Source: Saccoglossus kowalevskii
Lineage: Eukaryota; Hemichordata; Enteropneusta; Harrimaniidae
Assembly (NCBI RefSeq): GCF_000003605.2
Contig: NW_003143829.1
Location: forward strand, 72,224-82,535
Length of the DNA stretch: 10,312 nucleotides
Reading direction: 5' to 3'
The translations under genes were made by a program, and so were the position numbers. The notes under the pieces were generated by a model that saw nothing but the letters and a program-made list of their open reading frames with translations, was not told where the DNA came from and searched no databases. Of the stretch, positions 1-8,070 are shown in pieces. The number at the start of each line of letters is the position of its first letter. Position 1 is the first letter of the stretch.

Positions 1-233
1 GGTTTTTTTAGCATTTTCATACAGATGAGTAACAATTTACATTTAAAGTTTTTCACATGATGCAGAATATATAGACATGTACATTGCCTGCTGAAAACCG
101 TTTAGAATCAGTAGCCAAAAATTATTGCAAATAATGCTGCTATTTTAAATTTTGTTTAGAGATATATATAGACAGTTAATATGATCATTTTTTGTTGCTT
201 TATATATATGTTCTGTTTTTCTCTCTTCACTAG

Positions 234-386
234 GTGACAATTGTAGTCAAGAGATTCTCCAGTCTATGTACAACAGATTGACTTTACACAGTGTACCATT
301 TCAATGTATAATAAAATTTGACAACAATGCAGACATCAGAGCTCAGGATCTCTTCGGAGTGACCACTGCATTTGATGTTAAAAATG
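234..386 (+). CDS. NUP210: NUP210 exon A (lumenal region)
   Basis: The acceptor is a pyrimidine-rich tract ending in CACTAG at 228-233. The exon starts with the last two bases of a split codon, then reads DNCSQEILQSMYN... through VPFQC and 'DIRAQDLFGVTTAFDVKN', 50 complete codons without a stop. The last base (386) is the first base of a Gly codon completed in exon B. The donor that keeps the frame is G|GCAAGT at 387, a GC donor. The nearby GT at 391 would shift the frame into a stop. The content matches the lumenal segment of NUP210 just before the G-x-Y-x-C strand. Confidence 0.85.
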
Positions 387-3362
387 GCAAGTAAAATTAT
401 GAATTTTGTCATGAATGAGAAAAAAAAAATATATCTGATATCAAAAACAATGAAGTAATTCATCTGTAAAACACTGTATAGATATGTTTGAATATGTGTT
501 ACAACTATGTTTGGGTGTTTTCCTAATTTTTTTTGAAAAACATGCGTCATGTTTGAACACTTTCCTTTAACATCGAACGCAGCAAAAATTAATCTGGCCG
601 GTGAGTGAAATAAAATTATGTTGCTGAATGCAACAATGACACAGACTGTTAATATCTCATTGCATTATAACAAGATGCAGGAAAGGATGTATAATATTAA
701 GCTTATCTCATAAATAGCACAAAGTATCCACAAAGGCAGTACGGGATCACTTCGCCCTGCAGTATTGTCGATACAATACCTGTACTGTCTTCATACTTGT
801 TGGTATTCTCATAATAACCTGATACAGTCTGTATTATACCTTTTTACATCCATAACCTTCTAAACTAATTTATTGTATTTCTTGATAATTTCAGGACAAT
901 ATTACTGCTCTATATCTCAGATGCAGATGTTGCATTCACTACAACTACTTAGTACAATAGACAGTACATTACAGTTGTCTGTGTCTGTTTTACGTCAAGA
1001 TAATCAGCCTTTGATCAAATCAAGAATTGTCAGTTTACCATTTTTACCAGCATTTTATATCAGCCAGTCTGATATTACAATAAGTAATAAACATCCACAA
1101 ACAGAACTTGTTGTGCATGGTATAAAGAAAGTACTTGACACTGTTCAGGTTAGTATGATTCTTCTGGCTGTCTACCTTTCTTTTCTTTAACCTTATCATG
1201 TCAAGTTGATGTAAAAGCATGGAAAGATAAAGTTTAAATTATTTTCCCATGAAGCATTTCATTATCAGCAGCATAAGTGTCAAAATAGAGCATGTTTAGC
1301 TTCTAAGTTGAAAGGTTCAAAAGATTAAACTTGCTCCATCTTTACACTTATGCTTCTGATAATGAAAAAAATGGTACAGCAAATGGAATTTATTCTTACA
1401 GGTATTGTGTAATGACAGCTCTGTAGTTGAAGTGAAAACAGGAGTGGATGTTGGTGCCAGTAAACGTTACCCAATAACACTACTAGACACAGTATCACCA
1501 CTCAGACAAGGCAGTGTGTCAGTTCACATTGAAGTCACGTCCACATTGACCGGACAGTCTCAATTATTACCAGTAAAGATCCCCCTTATGGGAACTGATG
1601 AAAAACATGGTGAGTTAACATGTCATTACTTATAACTCGATAGTCTTCTAAATTACCACTCTAATTTCAATATCATATTTCCTGAATATATATAGTGAAT
1701 GGTTTAGTCTTAACATTTTCTATGAAATTCGTTTCTACAGAGCCAGTCAAGTTAGCAGGATGGGCAAGAGTTGTACAAATCATTGCCAATAATTACCAGT
1801 CATGGTTATATCATATTATGATTGTATTGGCTACAATTGGGGCACTCTTCATAGGTGAGTATTAGATCAACATTAACATTTCTTGAAAAGTTAAGTACAT
1901 TCCTCATTCAAGATTTGTGTGAATTGATGACACGATCAGTTTGATCCAAAATTGCCAGAGAATGAAACTCTGAGGACTAAGACAGTTCTAGTGTACCAGT
2001 ATGTCACACACTCTGTGTACCATGTCTGAATTTTTCGCCCCAACCCACCCATCTTTTGAGTGATGATGGCCAAACTTGAGCACACATACCTGGTTTTATA
2101 TTGATCACCATGAATATTCTTGAATTGTAATATATGTGAGTTGTACAGCTTTTTAGCTCTGCTGTCATGTTGGTGATCGCATGTCATACGCCAACAATTG
2201 CATTTTAGACCTCTTCTTGAAAATTACCAGATCAATTGCTTTGATACTTGGTATGTAGGTATATTGGGTGGACCACTGTAGGATTTGTTCATTTCAATTT
2301 TTTATTTTTGACAAATATTGCCATTTTTGGTAAAAAAAACGCTATTTTCAACTTCTTCGTGAAAACTGCTAGCTCAATTGCTTTGATACTTGATTTTTCA
2401 ATAGCTTCAATTTTCTATTTTTGTTCTACTTGAGAACAGACAACCTCATTGCTTTGATATTTGAGGTGTACATTATTTTTGTGAACAAGTTGTTTGATTA
2501 AATTAAGTTGACATATTTTCAACAGCCAGAACCAAACTACTTTTTTTATTGGGACTTGGCTACCACAATGTTCTTGTAGGACAGTGGAGCTATTTCGACT
2601 GTCAGGTCACTTGTAATATCCAAAGGTTGATTGCAAAGTCCCAAAACTAGTTTTTAAATTAAAAAACTCAGTGTATGAATTTTCACCAATTTTCAAGTTA
2701 ATGGCCATCATTAGGTATAACACAATGGGGAATTTTTTGCTCTGCTCCCATGTGATTAAAATGTAGTAATTGTGTTGTAATTTTGTAACATTTCATACTT
2801 TGCAGGTTACCATTTCCTGGTTGCTCCTCGTTATTATCATTCTGCAGCCCTCAATAGGTCTGGTGTATTTCTACAACCAGGTCAAGGGTCACCACCTCCT
2901 TATATGGCAACTCCTCCACATAGTAAGTTACTTTTCTTCAATGTAGATTAAAATTGTCTAAAGCTACATTTTATAATCTATTTGTGTTCGTGGTTTCTAT
3001 CTGTTTAAAAGTGCATATTAAATCTTCATCCCTTGTGTATGCATTTCGTATCAGTGGAACCTTTGTCCGCTGTTATAATCTTGATTTTATGCTTCATATC
3101 AGTAGTTCAAATTGACCTGACCTTATGAATATGCCTTGCCTATTGTCACCAAAATACTAGATATATTTACATATATTTGCAAATTAATTATTTTTTGATT
3201 TACATAAATTAATGCTAATGAATGTTTCCTACAGGTCATGGCAGTCCAATCAGATCACCTTATTATGGTGATATTCCGTCAATGTCTCCCAGTCGAAGAA
3301 AATCTCCCAAGTTATGGAGCACAGGTGTGCATCATCCAGATAGATCCGATTCTTTTCATTAG
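234..3362 (+). CDS. NUP210: Nuclear pore membrane glycoprotein 210, C-terminal part (six exons, 5' end outside window)
   Basis: NUP210 is a single-pass integral membrane protein of the nuclear pore. Its very large lumenal part forms a ring of Ig-like domains around the pore, and only a short tail faces the pore/cytosol side. The joined exons (234-386, 895-1148, 1402-1609, 1741-1854, 2806-2922, 3235-3362; intron phases 1,0,1,1,1) give one uninterrupted frame of 323 residues to a TAG. From remembered vertebrate NUP210 I recognise the G-x-Y-x-C strand around residue 51-55, a 'D-I-x-I-S-N' stretch near 112, a hydrophobic helix at about 226-248, and a short Ser-Pro/Tyr-rich tail containing K-L-W-S. 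The domain order and the distance from helix to C terminus fit the family, whose full length is about 1,880 residues, so only about one sixth is present. The paralogue NUP210L is the main alternative. Confidence 0.9.
387..894 (+). other. NUP210 intron with GC-AG splice sites
   Basis: This intron starts GCAAGT and ends TTTCAG. The reading frame on both sides requires one base before the intron and two after it, making a Gly codon that leads straight into Q-Y-Y-C. That forces the GC donor at 387. Using the GT at 391 adds AA and reads into a stop within exon B. The donor context G|GCAAGT is the strong form typical of GC-AG introns. A small palindrome (GTATTGT-CGAT-ACAATAC, 763-780) is the only other structure seen. 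Confidence 0.8.
895..1148 (+). CDS. NUP210: NUP210 exon B (lumenal Ig-like region)
   Basis: The acceptor is TTTCAG at 889-894 and the donor is CAG|GTTAGT at 1149. The exon gives residues 52-135 of the fragment. It starts QYYCSISQMQ, a typical Ig-like beta strand with a conserved aromatic-x-Cys, and ends with 'SDITISNKHPQTELVVHGI' and 'KKVLDTVQ'. This last part is the stretch most similar to vertebrate NUP210, where a comparable S-N-H...S-E-I-x-V-x-G segment precedes the final lumenal domain. The intron after it is phase 0. Confidence 0.9.
1257..1367. repeat. Long near-perfect inverted repeat (hairpin) inside NUP210 intron
   Basis: Arms at 1257-1298 and 1326-1367 are reverse complements over 42 bp with about five mismatches by eye, separated by a 27-nt loop. 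Core pairs include CATTATCAG with CTGATAATG and AGCATAAGTGT with ACACTTATGCT. The right arm ends about 34 nt before the acceptor of exon C. Read from the minus strand, two of the five mismatches become G-U wobbles. It could be a tiny palindromic MITE, a precursor-miRNA-like hairpin, or a chance-preserved inverted duplication. No function is shown. Confidence 0.8.
1402..1609 (+). CDS. NUP210: NUP210 exon C (last lumenal domain)
   Basis: The acceptor is TTATTCTTACAG, ending at 1401. The donor is CATG|GTGAGT at 1610, a near-consensus site. It encodes residues 136-204, starting VLCNDSSVVEVKTG. A run of alternating hydrophobic and polar residues (VSVHIEVTSTLTG, LLPVKIPLMG) fits a beta-sandwich. 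This is the final lumenal domain before the membrane helix. The intron after it is phase 1 and short (131 nt). Confidence 0.88.
1741..1854 (+). CDS. NUP210: NUP210 exon D (transmembrane segment)
   Basis: The acceptor is TTTCTACAG, ending at 1740. The donor is ATAG|GTGAGT at 1855, phase 1. It encodes residues 206-242, with Glu205 split over the previous junction. The hydrophobic stretch at about 226-242 (WLYHIMIVLATIGALFI) continues into exon E with G-Y-H-F-L-V. This makes a single membrane-spanning helix of about 23 residues, placed as in NUP210 just before the short tail. The segment before it contains the aromatic and Gln-rich lumenal juxtamembrane region. Confidence 0.88.
1855..2805 (+). 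other. NUP210 intron enlarged by repeat sequence
   Basis: This is the longest intron of the fragment (951 nt), with donor GTGAGT and acceptor TTTGCAG. Much of its length is a dispersed repeat (about 2215-2465, annotated separately). A 9-bp inverted repeat, TTGGGACTT (2549-2557) with AAGTCCCAA (2636-2644), lies further on. No exon with usable splice sites and an open frame was found in it. Confidence 0.7.
2215..2465. repeat. Dispersed repeat with internal units of about 140 bp (copy 1)
   Basis: The phrase ATTGCTTTGATAYTTG recurs at 2235, 2376 and 2448. The 141-bp unit between the first two contains GGATTTGTTCATTTCAA, CCATTTTTGGTAAAAA and CTATTTTCAACTTC in that order. The same ordered words occur at 5990-6260, so this is one repeat family with two copies in the window. 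I do not recognise the family. It sits inside the fourth complete NUP210 intron. Confidence 0.7.
2806..2922 (+). CDS. NUP210: NUP210 exon E (end of membrane helix, start of tail)
   Basis: The acceptor is CATACTTTGCAG, ending at 2805. The donor is CATA|GTAAGT at 2923, phase 1. It encodes residues 244-281: first the end of the membrane helix (YHFLV), then a Pro/Tyr/Ser-rich tail (APRYYHSAALNRSG, GQGSPPPYMATPPH). One Ser-Pro (S271) and one Thr-Pro (T278) lie here. The low-complexity tail resembles vertebrate NUP210 in composition more than in exact order. Confidence 0.87.
3235..3362 (+). CDS. NUP210: NUP210 exon F (terminal coding exon)
   Basis: The acceptor is TTTCCTACAG, ending at 3234. The frame completes Ser282 and runs to a TAG at 3360-3362. 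The tail has Ser-Pro at S285, S289, S299 and S305. S299 lies in S-P-S-R, a proline-directed CDK-type consensus (S/T-P-x-K/R). Vertebrate gp210 is known to be phosphorylated on its tail by a mitotic CDK, so a similar use is plausible but inferred. A K-L-W-S motif near the end resembles the vertebrate C terminus. An internal CACAG|GTGTGC at 3322-3332 could act as a weak cryptic donor, but nothing downstream supports it. Confidence 0.87.
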
Positions 3363-3420
3363 TCATAGCTATGTATTGAAACAAAAAATAAAAAATCTTT
3401 TTAAGGTTAATAGAAGATGA
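3363..3420 (+). promoter_or_regulatory. Probable 3' UTR start and polyadenylation signal of NUP210
   Basis: A canonical AATAAA lies at 3387-3392, only 24 nt after the TAG, within an A-rich stretch and followed by a T-rich ATCTTTTTAAGG stretch that could serve as a downstream element. If used, the 3' UTR would be extremely short (about 40-60 nt). More distal AATAAA words occur at 4085 (inside the MITE), 4505 and 4750, so a longer UTR is equally possible. Confidence 0.4.
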
Positions 3421-3649
3421 TTGAAAGTATACTATGCACTGCCCTCTAGTGTCAGGGTTTAATGTGATTTATTGGTCATATTACTGGTAGTACTTGGATA
3501 ACTATAAAAGTCAAAGAAAGAAAACTGATTACAAAATGTTAACGATAATCTTTTAGTGAAAACAAGTGATATTTTCCCCTCTCATTATCAAGTCTGAACA
3601 AATTATTGCTTTAAAGTCTGTAACCAAGATCTATGAACAGAGGTAGGTA

Positions 3650-3715
3650 CCCTAGTTACCATTGTACTGGTGAACCCTGTGACCCTAGTTACCGTTGTAC
3701 TGGTGAACCCTGTGA
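3650..3715 (+). repeat. 33-bp tandem duplication
   Basis: Two adjacent 33-bp units, 3650-3682 and 3683-3715, begin CCCTAGTTACC and end GGTGAACCCTGTGA. They differ at one visible position (CCATT versus CCGTT). The word CCTAGTTACCA also occurs at 4219-4229 inside the nearby MITE. The high identity suggests a recent slippage or unequal-exchange event. Confidence 0.9.
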
Positions 3716-3904
3716 CTGCTGCAATGAGAAAAAAATACTCTTATCTCATTCTTGTCTTCTATAAGTTATCTATGGTTAGTATTTGGCACAGGACTAAACT
3801 TAAGAAGTGAAGAAAAATTATTAAAAGCTTTACTTTCACTTCCACCCATTATGTCCATACTTTGTTATTTTATATTGTTCACAGCTTTTAATTAAAATCA
3901 TTAA

Positions 3905-4406
3905 CCCTTTGAATACCACACTCGACTTTAATCACAATATAAACTTGTATCAGAGGTACATTACTTGGGGTTTGCAACACACATAGTACTGTATGGTGAC
4001 ATCATGTCAAGACCCCATTCAAGTCTCATCTTGTAAATAGCGAGACTGATGCTACTACCTTCTGGCATGACATAGGCGGTTTGTAATAAAACAATAAAAC
4101 ATGTATTACCACATTCATAGTGAAAAAATGTAATACATCGAAAATGTACAAAAAATATAGTTATCGTAATCCATCTTATAGTGAGCAGCTATTTTAATCC
4201 ACCTGGACATCCCAGTATCCTAGTTACCACGGGCATGTGCATTCTCATTTTTCTGAGTTGGAATGCTTATGCGAGATTGTAACGGGATCTTGGTATTATG
4301 TCACCGTAGTTGAAAACCCCAAGTAATGTACCTCTGCTTGTATACATTGTTTTTCAACAAAATTTGTTTCCATACATACATGGGATAGTGCAAAGTATTC
4401 AAGGGG
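3905..4406. mobile_element. Non-autonomous piggyBac-like MITE (about 502 bp)
   Basis: The ends are inverted: left CCCTTTGAATAC at 3905, right GTATTCAAGGGG ending at 4406, with one mismatch over 12 bp. Flanks are TTAA (3901-3904) and TTGA (4407-4410), a one-base-decayed TTAA duplication. Subterminal inverted repeats include an exact 23-bp pair (3951-3973 with 4314-4336). They continue inward through GGTGACAT with ATGTCACC, so similarity extends well over 100 bp from each end with gaps. TTAA targets and CCC...GGG ends are hallmarks of the piggyBac superfamily. No transposase frame is present, so it would be mobilised in trans. Family assignment rests on the ends alone. Confidence 0.72.
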
Positions 4407-5480
4407 TTGAAAATATGAAGACAGTAGACTGAACTAGTTCTAAGGCTGCCAATTTCATAAAAACTTAGATACTAGATTGTTTTTGCTGCCAAAATTGTTT
4501 TCAAAATAAACTTAAATATTTGTCAACAGTGAATTGAAATAATTTTTCATAATTATTTTACCTGCAATATCACTTATGTTCATAGACGAGTTGAATTATG
4601 TTTATTTGGCACACAGGTTACACAGATGTATTATGTTTAGTCATTGGAATGAAACTCAATCATGATTATTAAATTGACTTTAAGTGTTGCAGCATTCAGT
4701 GATCTAGACTTAATTTTTAACTAGCTTTTATTTCTTATCATAAGTAAACAATAAACCAATCATAGTTGAATTAAGTTTTGTAATTTTATGAACTCAGGAC
4801 GAATTTTGCCAAAATACCTTGATATTTTTTTTTTGAGTTTCTGGTGTGTTGTATATTTTTAGTTGGTATCTTGTGATTTAAGTGTATACATGTTTTTCCC
4901 CAGAGTGAATTGAGAAGTCTTTCTGATAAACATGCCTCATTTGACATTACCCTACAAGATTGTAAACCAATTGTAAGTGATCTGGAATTTACCATGATGC
5001 AAATTAAGTTTTTTCTGAAGCAGTCTGATGATGTGAAAATAACAAATTATAATTTGGGTTACTCAAATACCTTGCTCATTATTTGTAAACTTTGATTTCA
5101 TGAAATTTTAAACTTAAAATGTGCAAAAGCAATATAAACACTAAATTGCTCATTGCATTGATCATCTAAATGACCTCTCCTAACATCATGAGACACTATA
5201 ACAACCTGAGTGTTATTGTTCTTCAGTCTGTGAAAATAGAAATGGATTATTTCTTCAATGCAATCATGTGTATAAATAATCCTTGGATACCAAGTGTATA
5301 TTTTGTGTAAATTGTTTTCATCTTGTGATACTGAAATAAAACATTTAAAAAAAATAACAGTATTCTGTGTTTTTAGCTCCTGTTTGGAGTTGGAAAATAG
5401 TAACTCAAGGATTGACATGTTTGCATTATACCTTACACATGCCTGGTTCGATCACATTTATACATCACACATCCATTTAT
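4407..5480. other. AT-rich intergenic stretch
   Basis: Apart from the orphan exon candidate at 4904, this stretch holds AT-rich sequence with poly-T and poly-A runs and scattered AATAAA words (4505, 4750). Small open frames on either strand lack splice context and have no recognisable composition. I see no repeat or RNA gene here. Confidence 0.5.
4904..4972 (+). CDS. Orphan internal-exon candidate, function unknown
   Basis: A pyrimidine-rich tract ending TTTTTCCCCAG (4893-4903) is followed by 23 open codons in the frame SELRSLSDKHASFDITLQDC... and then by a good donor ATT|GTAAGT at 4973. The same frame stays open to a TGA at about 5093-5095, so it could also be a terminal exon. Composition looks protein-like (mixed charged and hydrophobic). 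No partner exon was identified. In the NUP210 phase (1) the frame would stop immediately, so it is not an obvious NUP210 alternative exon. It may be chance, a decayed pseudogene exon, or part of another plus-strand transcript. Confidence 0.25.
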
Positions 5481-5765
5481 GACTGAATGGCAGTCATATT
5501 TGGGGTAAAAAAAAAATATTAAAATCAAGCATTTCTGCCATTCTGGAACTGGATCGCCTTCAAATTGGTACACACTTTGAACCTTGCTTCACCTCTTTTT
5601 GTTTTTCATATCAGATTAAAATGGCTGACTGGCAGCCATTCTGTTTTAATATCTTTGGCATGCCTTAACCAATTCATGTCACACGTACTCATTTGACATT
5701 CAAGATGGCAGAATGTTTAACATTTTAATGTCAAAATCAAGCATTTCTGCCATTCTGGAATAGAA
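5481..5765. repeat. Decayed dispersed repeat with 28-bp direct repeats and palindromes
   Basis: An exact 28-bp direct repeat occurs at 5521-5548 and 5733-5760 (core AGCATTTCTGCCATTCTGG), 212 bp apart. Between them is a short palindrome, AATGGCTG-ACTGG-CAGCCATT (5620-5640). AAGATGGCAGAATG (5703-5716) is roughly the inverse of the direct repeat's core. The pattern resembles a decayed repetitive element with flanking repeats, but I cannot name a family and see no coding capacity. Confidence 0.6.
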
Positions 5766-5989
5766 TAATGCATGGACAACTTAGTATAGCTCAGTTTATA
5801 TTTAATCGTAAATACCACATCTTACCTTCTATCTCTACGTTAGTTTTTGGTTGAAGTCTGTGCATACTAATTTACATGATTAGTCTGCTGTTGACTTAGT
5901 CGAGCACAGCTTATATGAGTGATGGTCAACTTTTCATGTTTTCGACGACTCCCTGAATGCTTTGTGTATATGTACCTTGGGTAGACCTG

Positions 5990-6300
5990 TCTTAGATTTG
6001 TTCATTTCAAGATGACATCTCTAATTTTGATGAATATTTTTGTTAAAATAATATTTTTGACTTTTTGTGAAAAACTGCAAGTGTGATTGCTTTGATATTC
6101 CATATATAGATACAACAGGTTGACCTCTCTCAGATTTGTGCATTTCATGATATCTTAAATTCTCTAATTTTGATGAATATTTGTCATTTTTGGTAAAAAT
6201 TGATATTTTCAACTCCTTGTTGAATACCACAAGTCTGATTGCTTTGATATTATACATGTATGCACTACAGGTGGTTCTCTCAGATTTGTTCATGATGATA
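5990..6300. repeat. Dispersed repeat with internal units of about 150 bp (copy 2)
   Basis: ATTGCTTTGATATT occurs at 6086 and 6238, 152 bp apart. Within each unit come CTCTCAGATTTGT, GCATTTCA or TTCATTTCA, TCTAATTTTGATGAATATTT, TTTTTGGTAAAAATT and GATATTTTCAACTCC, the same order as in the copy at 2215-2465. The minus-strand translation shows the duplication too, with two N/H-K-S-E-R blocks about 50 residues apart. That open frame is therefore explained by the repeat, not by a gene. Confidence 0.7.
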
Positions 6301-6360
6301 TTTCAATGAAACTTGGTGCTTTGGGACAAGCTACATACATGTGTAGTAAGTGATTAATCT

Positions 6361-6720
6361 GCAGCTAATTTAGTCATTGCACATATATCTCCAGTACGGG
6401 ACCACCCATCAAATTTAGATGAAACTTTGCTCAGATTGCTTTCGGGTAAAAATCCAGTAATTGTACAATATCTCCAAATACATTTGCAGATTTGACAATT
6501 CAACCAGTGCAAAGCACGAGATCATATTAGGTCATGTGATCTCATTATTACGCATAATTTGAATATTTAGAAAACTCTAAACATATATATATCGGCATAT
6601 ACAATAAATGCTTTAATGAAGACAGCAAAGAAAAATGACCAACATGATGGCTATGTGACCTAATTAATATGCATAACTAATATTTTCACTGCAGTGACAT
6701 GAAGATATAACCAAAATATC
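6361..6720. repeat. Possible decayed repeat with paired CATGTGA...GCATAA blocks
   Basis: Two imperfect direct repeats, 6531-6568 and 6650-6686, share the order CATGTGA or TATGTGA, CT-ATTA, GCATAA, AATATTT. The first block is preceded by a phrase (ATTGCTTTCGGGTAAAAA, from about 6436) that recalls the neighbouring family, so this may be an extension of the same decayed repeat region. Support is by eye only. Confidence 0.4.
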
Positions 6721-8070
6721 AATTCTTTTATTTACACCATAGCCAGATTATTATTTGTAGTTGTGTTTTTAAATACCATATTTGCTCTATTAGAAATGTG
6801 AAAATAAGACATATTTCAATTATTTGAAAATGTGCTTCTAACTGGTAAATATAGTATGCTTTTGGCATACACGAATTGTTTTTAATTTTTTTTTTGTTCT
6901 GGAGACATGTTCAAACTTTATATATTTCCGTATCTAGATAACTCACATAAATTGTGCAATGCAATTGCTCGTCAATCATAAACAGATGCAAGATTTGGTA
7001 TTTTAAGAAAACTGTTTTATTGCAGAAAAGAAATAAACTAATATTAAGTAAGTACACCAACAAAGAAATCTTAAGTACTCTGCAATAAAAACGCGACTTC
7101 ATCAAATAATGCATTTTGGCACAGCAATACAAATACTAATAGCAGGACAGATCAAAGCAGTAGAAAATATTCAGCAATATACACATGTTTTTTTTTCATC
7201 TTATTTGATTCATCCAAATTCAAACATTTTTCTATAATTTTTTAGTCTAAGGGTCATAATTTACAAATTGCCTACAGTTCTTGATCAATATTGTAGAAAC
7301 ATTTTGCTTTTTATTTTGTAAAAGGTGATGAAAAATGACTTTTAATCAAATGATTATTGCAAAACTATTCACTCTTTATCGGAGAGCAATAAATAGTGGA
7401 CATTATAAATTATCTAAAACTATAAATATCATAATTTATGTCCCAAGGACAATTTATTTACTTTTCACCCTGTAAAAATTATGCAAAATAAAACTGTCTA
7501 AACTTTGAAAAATGGCAGGTAGTCAAATATCTATTTTATTTTTATCATAACTAATTTGGTAGGAAGGCAGCAGAATAAACGTAGTGCGTCTGACCTGCAG
7601 AACGTGCAGTCATTAAATTGTATACTATAACTGAAGAATCCGATAAAAGTGACAAAAGCAATTTTGATTATTTGAAATATATACAGCACCAAGACATAAA
7701 ATAATCACTCCCTACAGCATAAAAAAAATGTTTTTTTGTTTTTATTTAACAGTAAAAAAAAAAAAGCTGCATGCAAAATGTCAGTTTTTGATTGTTGGTA
7801 TTAAAGCATAACTTCTCAAGGTTTGCTGCTGCTCACATAACATGGACAAATTTTATTTATTTTGAGAGTTTTAATATCCTCAGGAAAGTGAGGACTTTCA
7901 TTTTCGTAAAAGAAATAAAAGTATCCTGTTTGTATCACAAAGTGAAAGATCATTATAGTGTGCTTATGGCTACATTGTCTTTCAATAGCCAGCTTATGAG
8001 ACTATACACAAATGAATAGAATAATTTTGATTATATAACCATATCTGAAGAAATTCAAAAAAAAACTTGG

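Larger units (their letters stand above)
3363..3900. other. Gene-free stretch downstream of NUP210
   Basis: Apart from the possible polyadenylation signal and the 33-bp duplication, this stretch shows no open frame with splice signals, no RNA-gene fold and no other repeat that I can support. It may be NUP210 3' UTR or intergenic DNA. Confidence 0.5.

Noticed and set aside
391-392. GT donor (AA|GTAAAA) for NUP210 exon A
   Set aside because: It would leave phase 2, whereas exon B needs phase 1. The resulting frame stops within exon B.
284-550. Minus-strand open frame of 88 codons
   Set aside because: It lies antisense to NUP210 exon A and its intron; the plus-strand exon explains the coding signal.
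1936-2187. Minus-strand open frame of 83 codons
   Set aside because: It is inside a NUP210 intron next to repeat DNA, with no recognisable domain or splice context.
2248-2433. Plus-strand open frame rich in Phe and Ile
   Set aside because: It is a translation of the AT-rich dispersed repeat that recurs near 6000-6300.
5098-5482. Overlapping open frames on both strands (5098-5418 minus, 5294-5482 plus)
   Set aside because: They overlap each other, are AT-driven in composition, and show no splice signals or family resemblance.
6021-6293. Minus-strand open frame with an internally repeated N/H-K-S-E-R block
   Set aside because: The repetition comes from the tandem units of the dispersed DNA repeat, so it is not a protein repeat.
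6911-7132. Minus-strand open frame of 73 codons with a hydrophobic stretch
   Set aside because: Its Leu/Phe/Tyr-rich composition is expected from AT-rich DNA, and no exon boundaries or neighbours support it.
7398-7443. Imperfect inverted repeat GGACATTATAAATTAT with ATAATTTATGTCC
   Set aside because: The arms need a 3-nt gap and are mostly A and T, so chance cannot be excluded.
7792-8019. Plus-strand open frame of 75 codons
   Set aside because: It has no Kozak-like or splice context and no recognisable motif.
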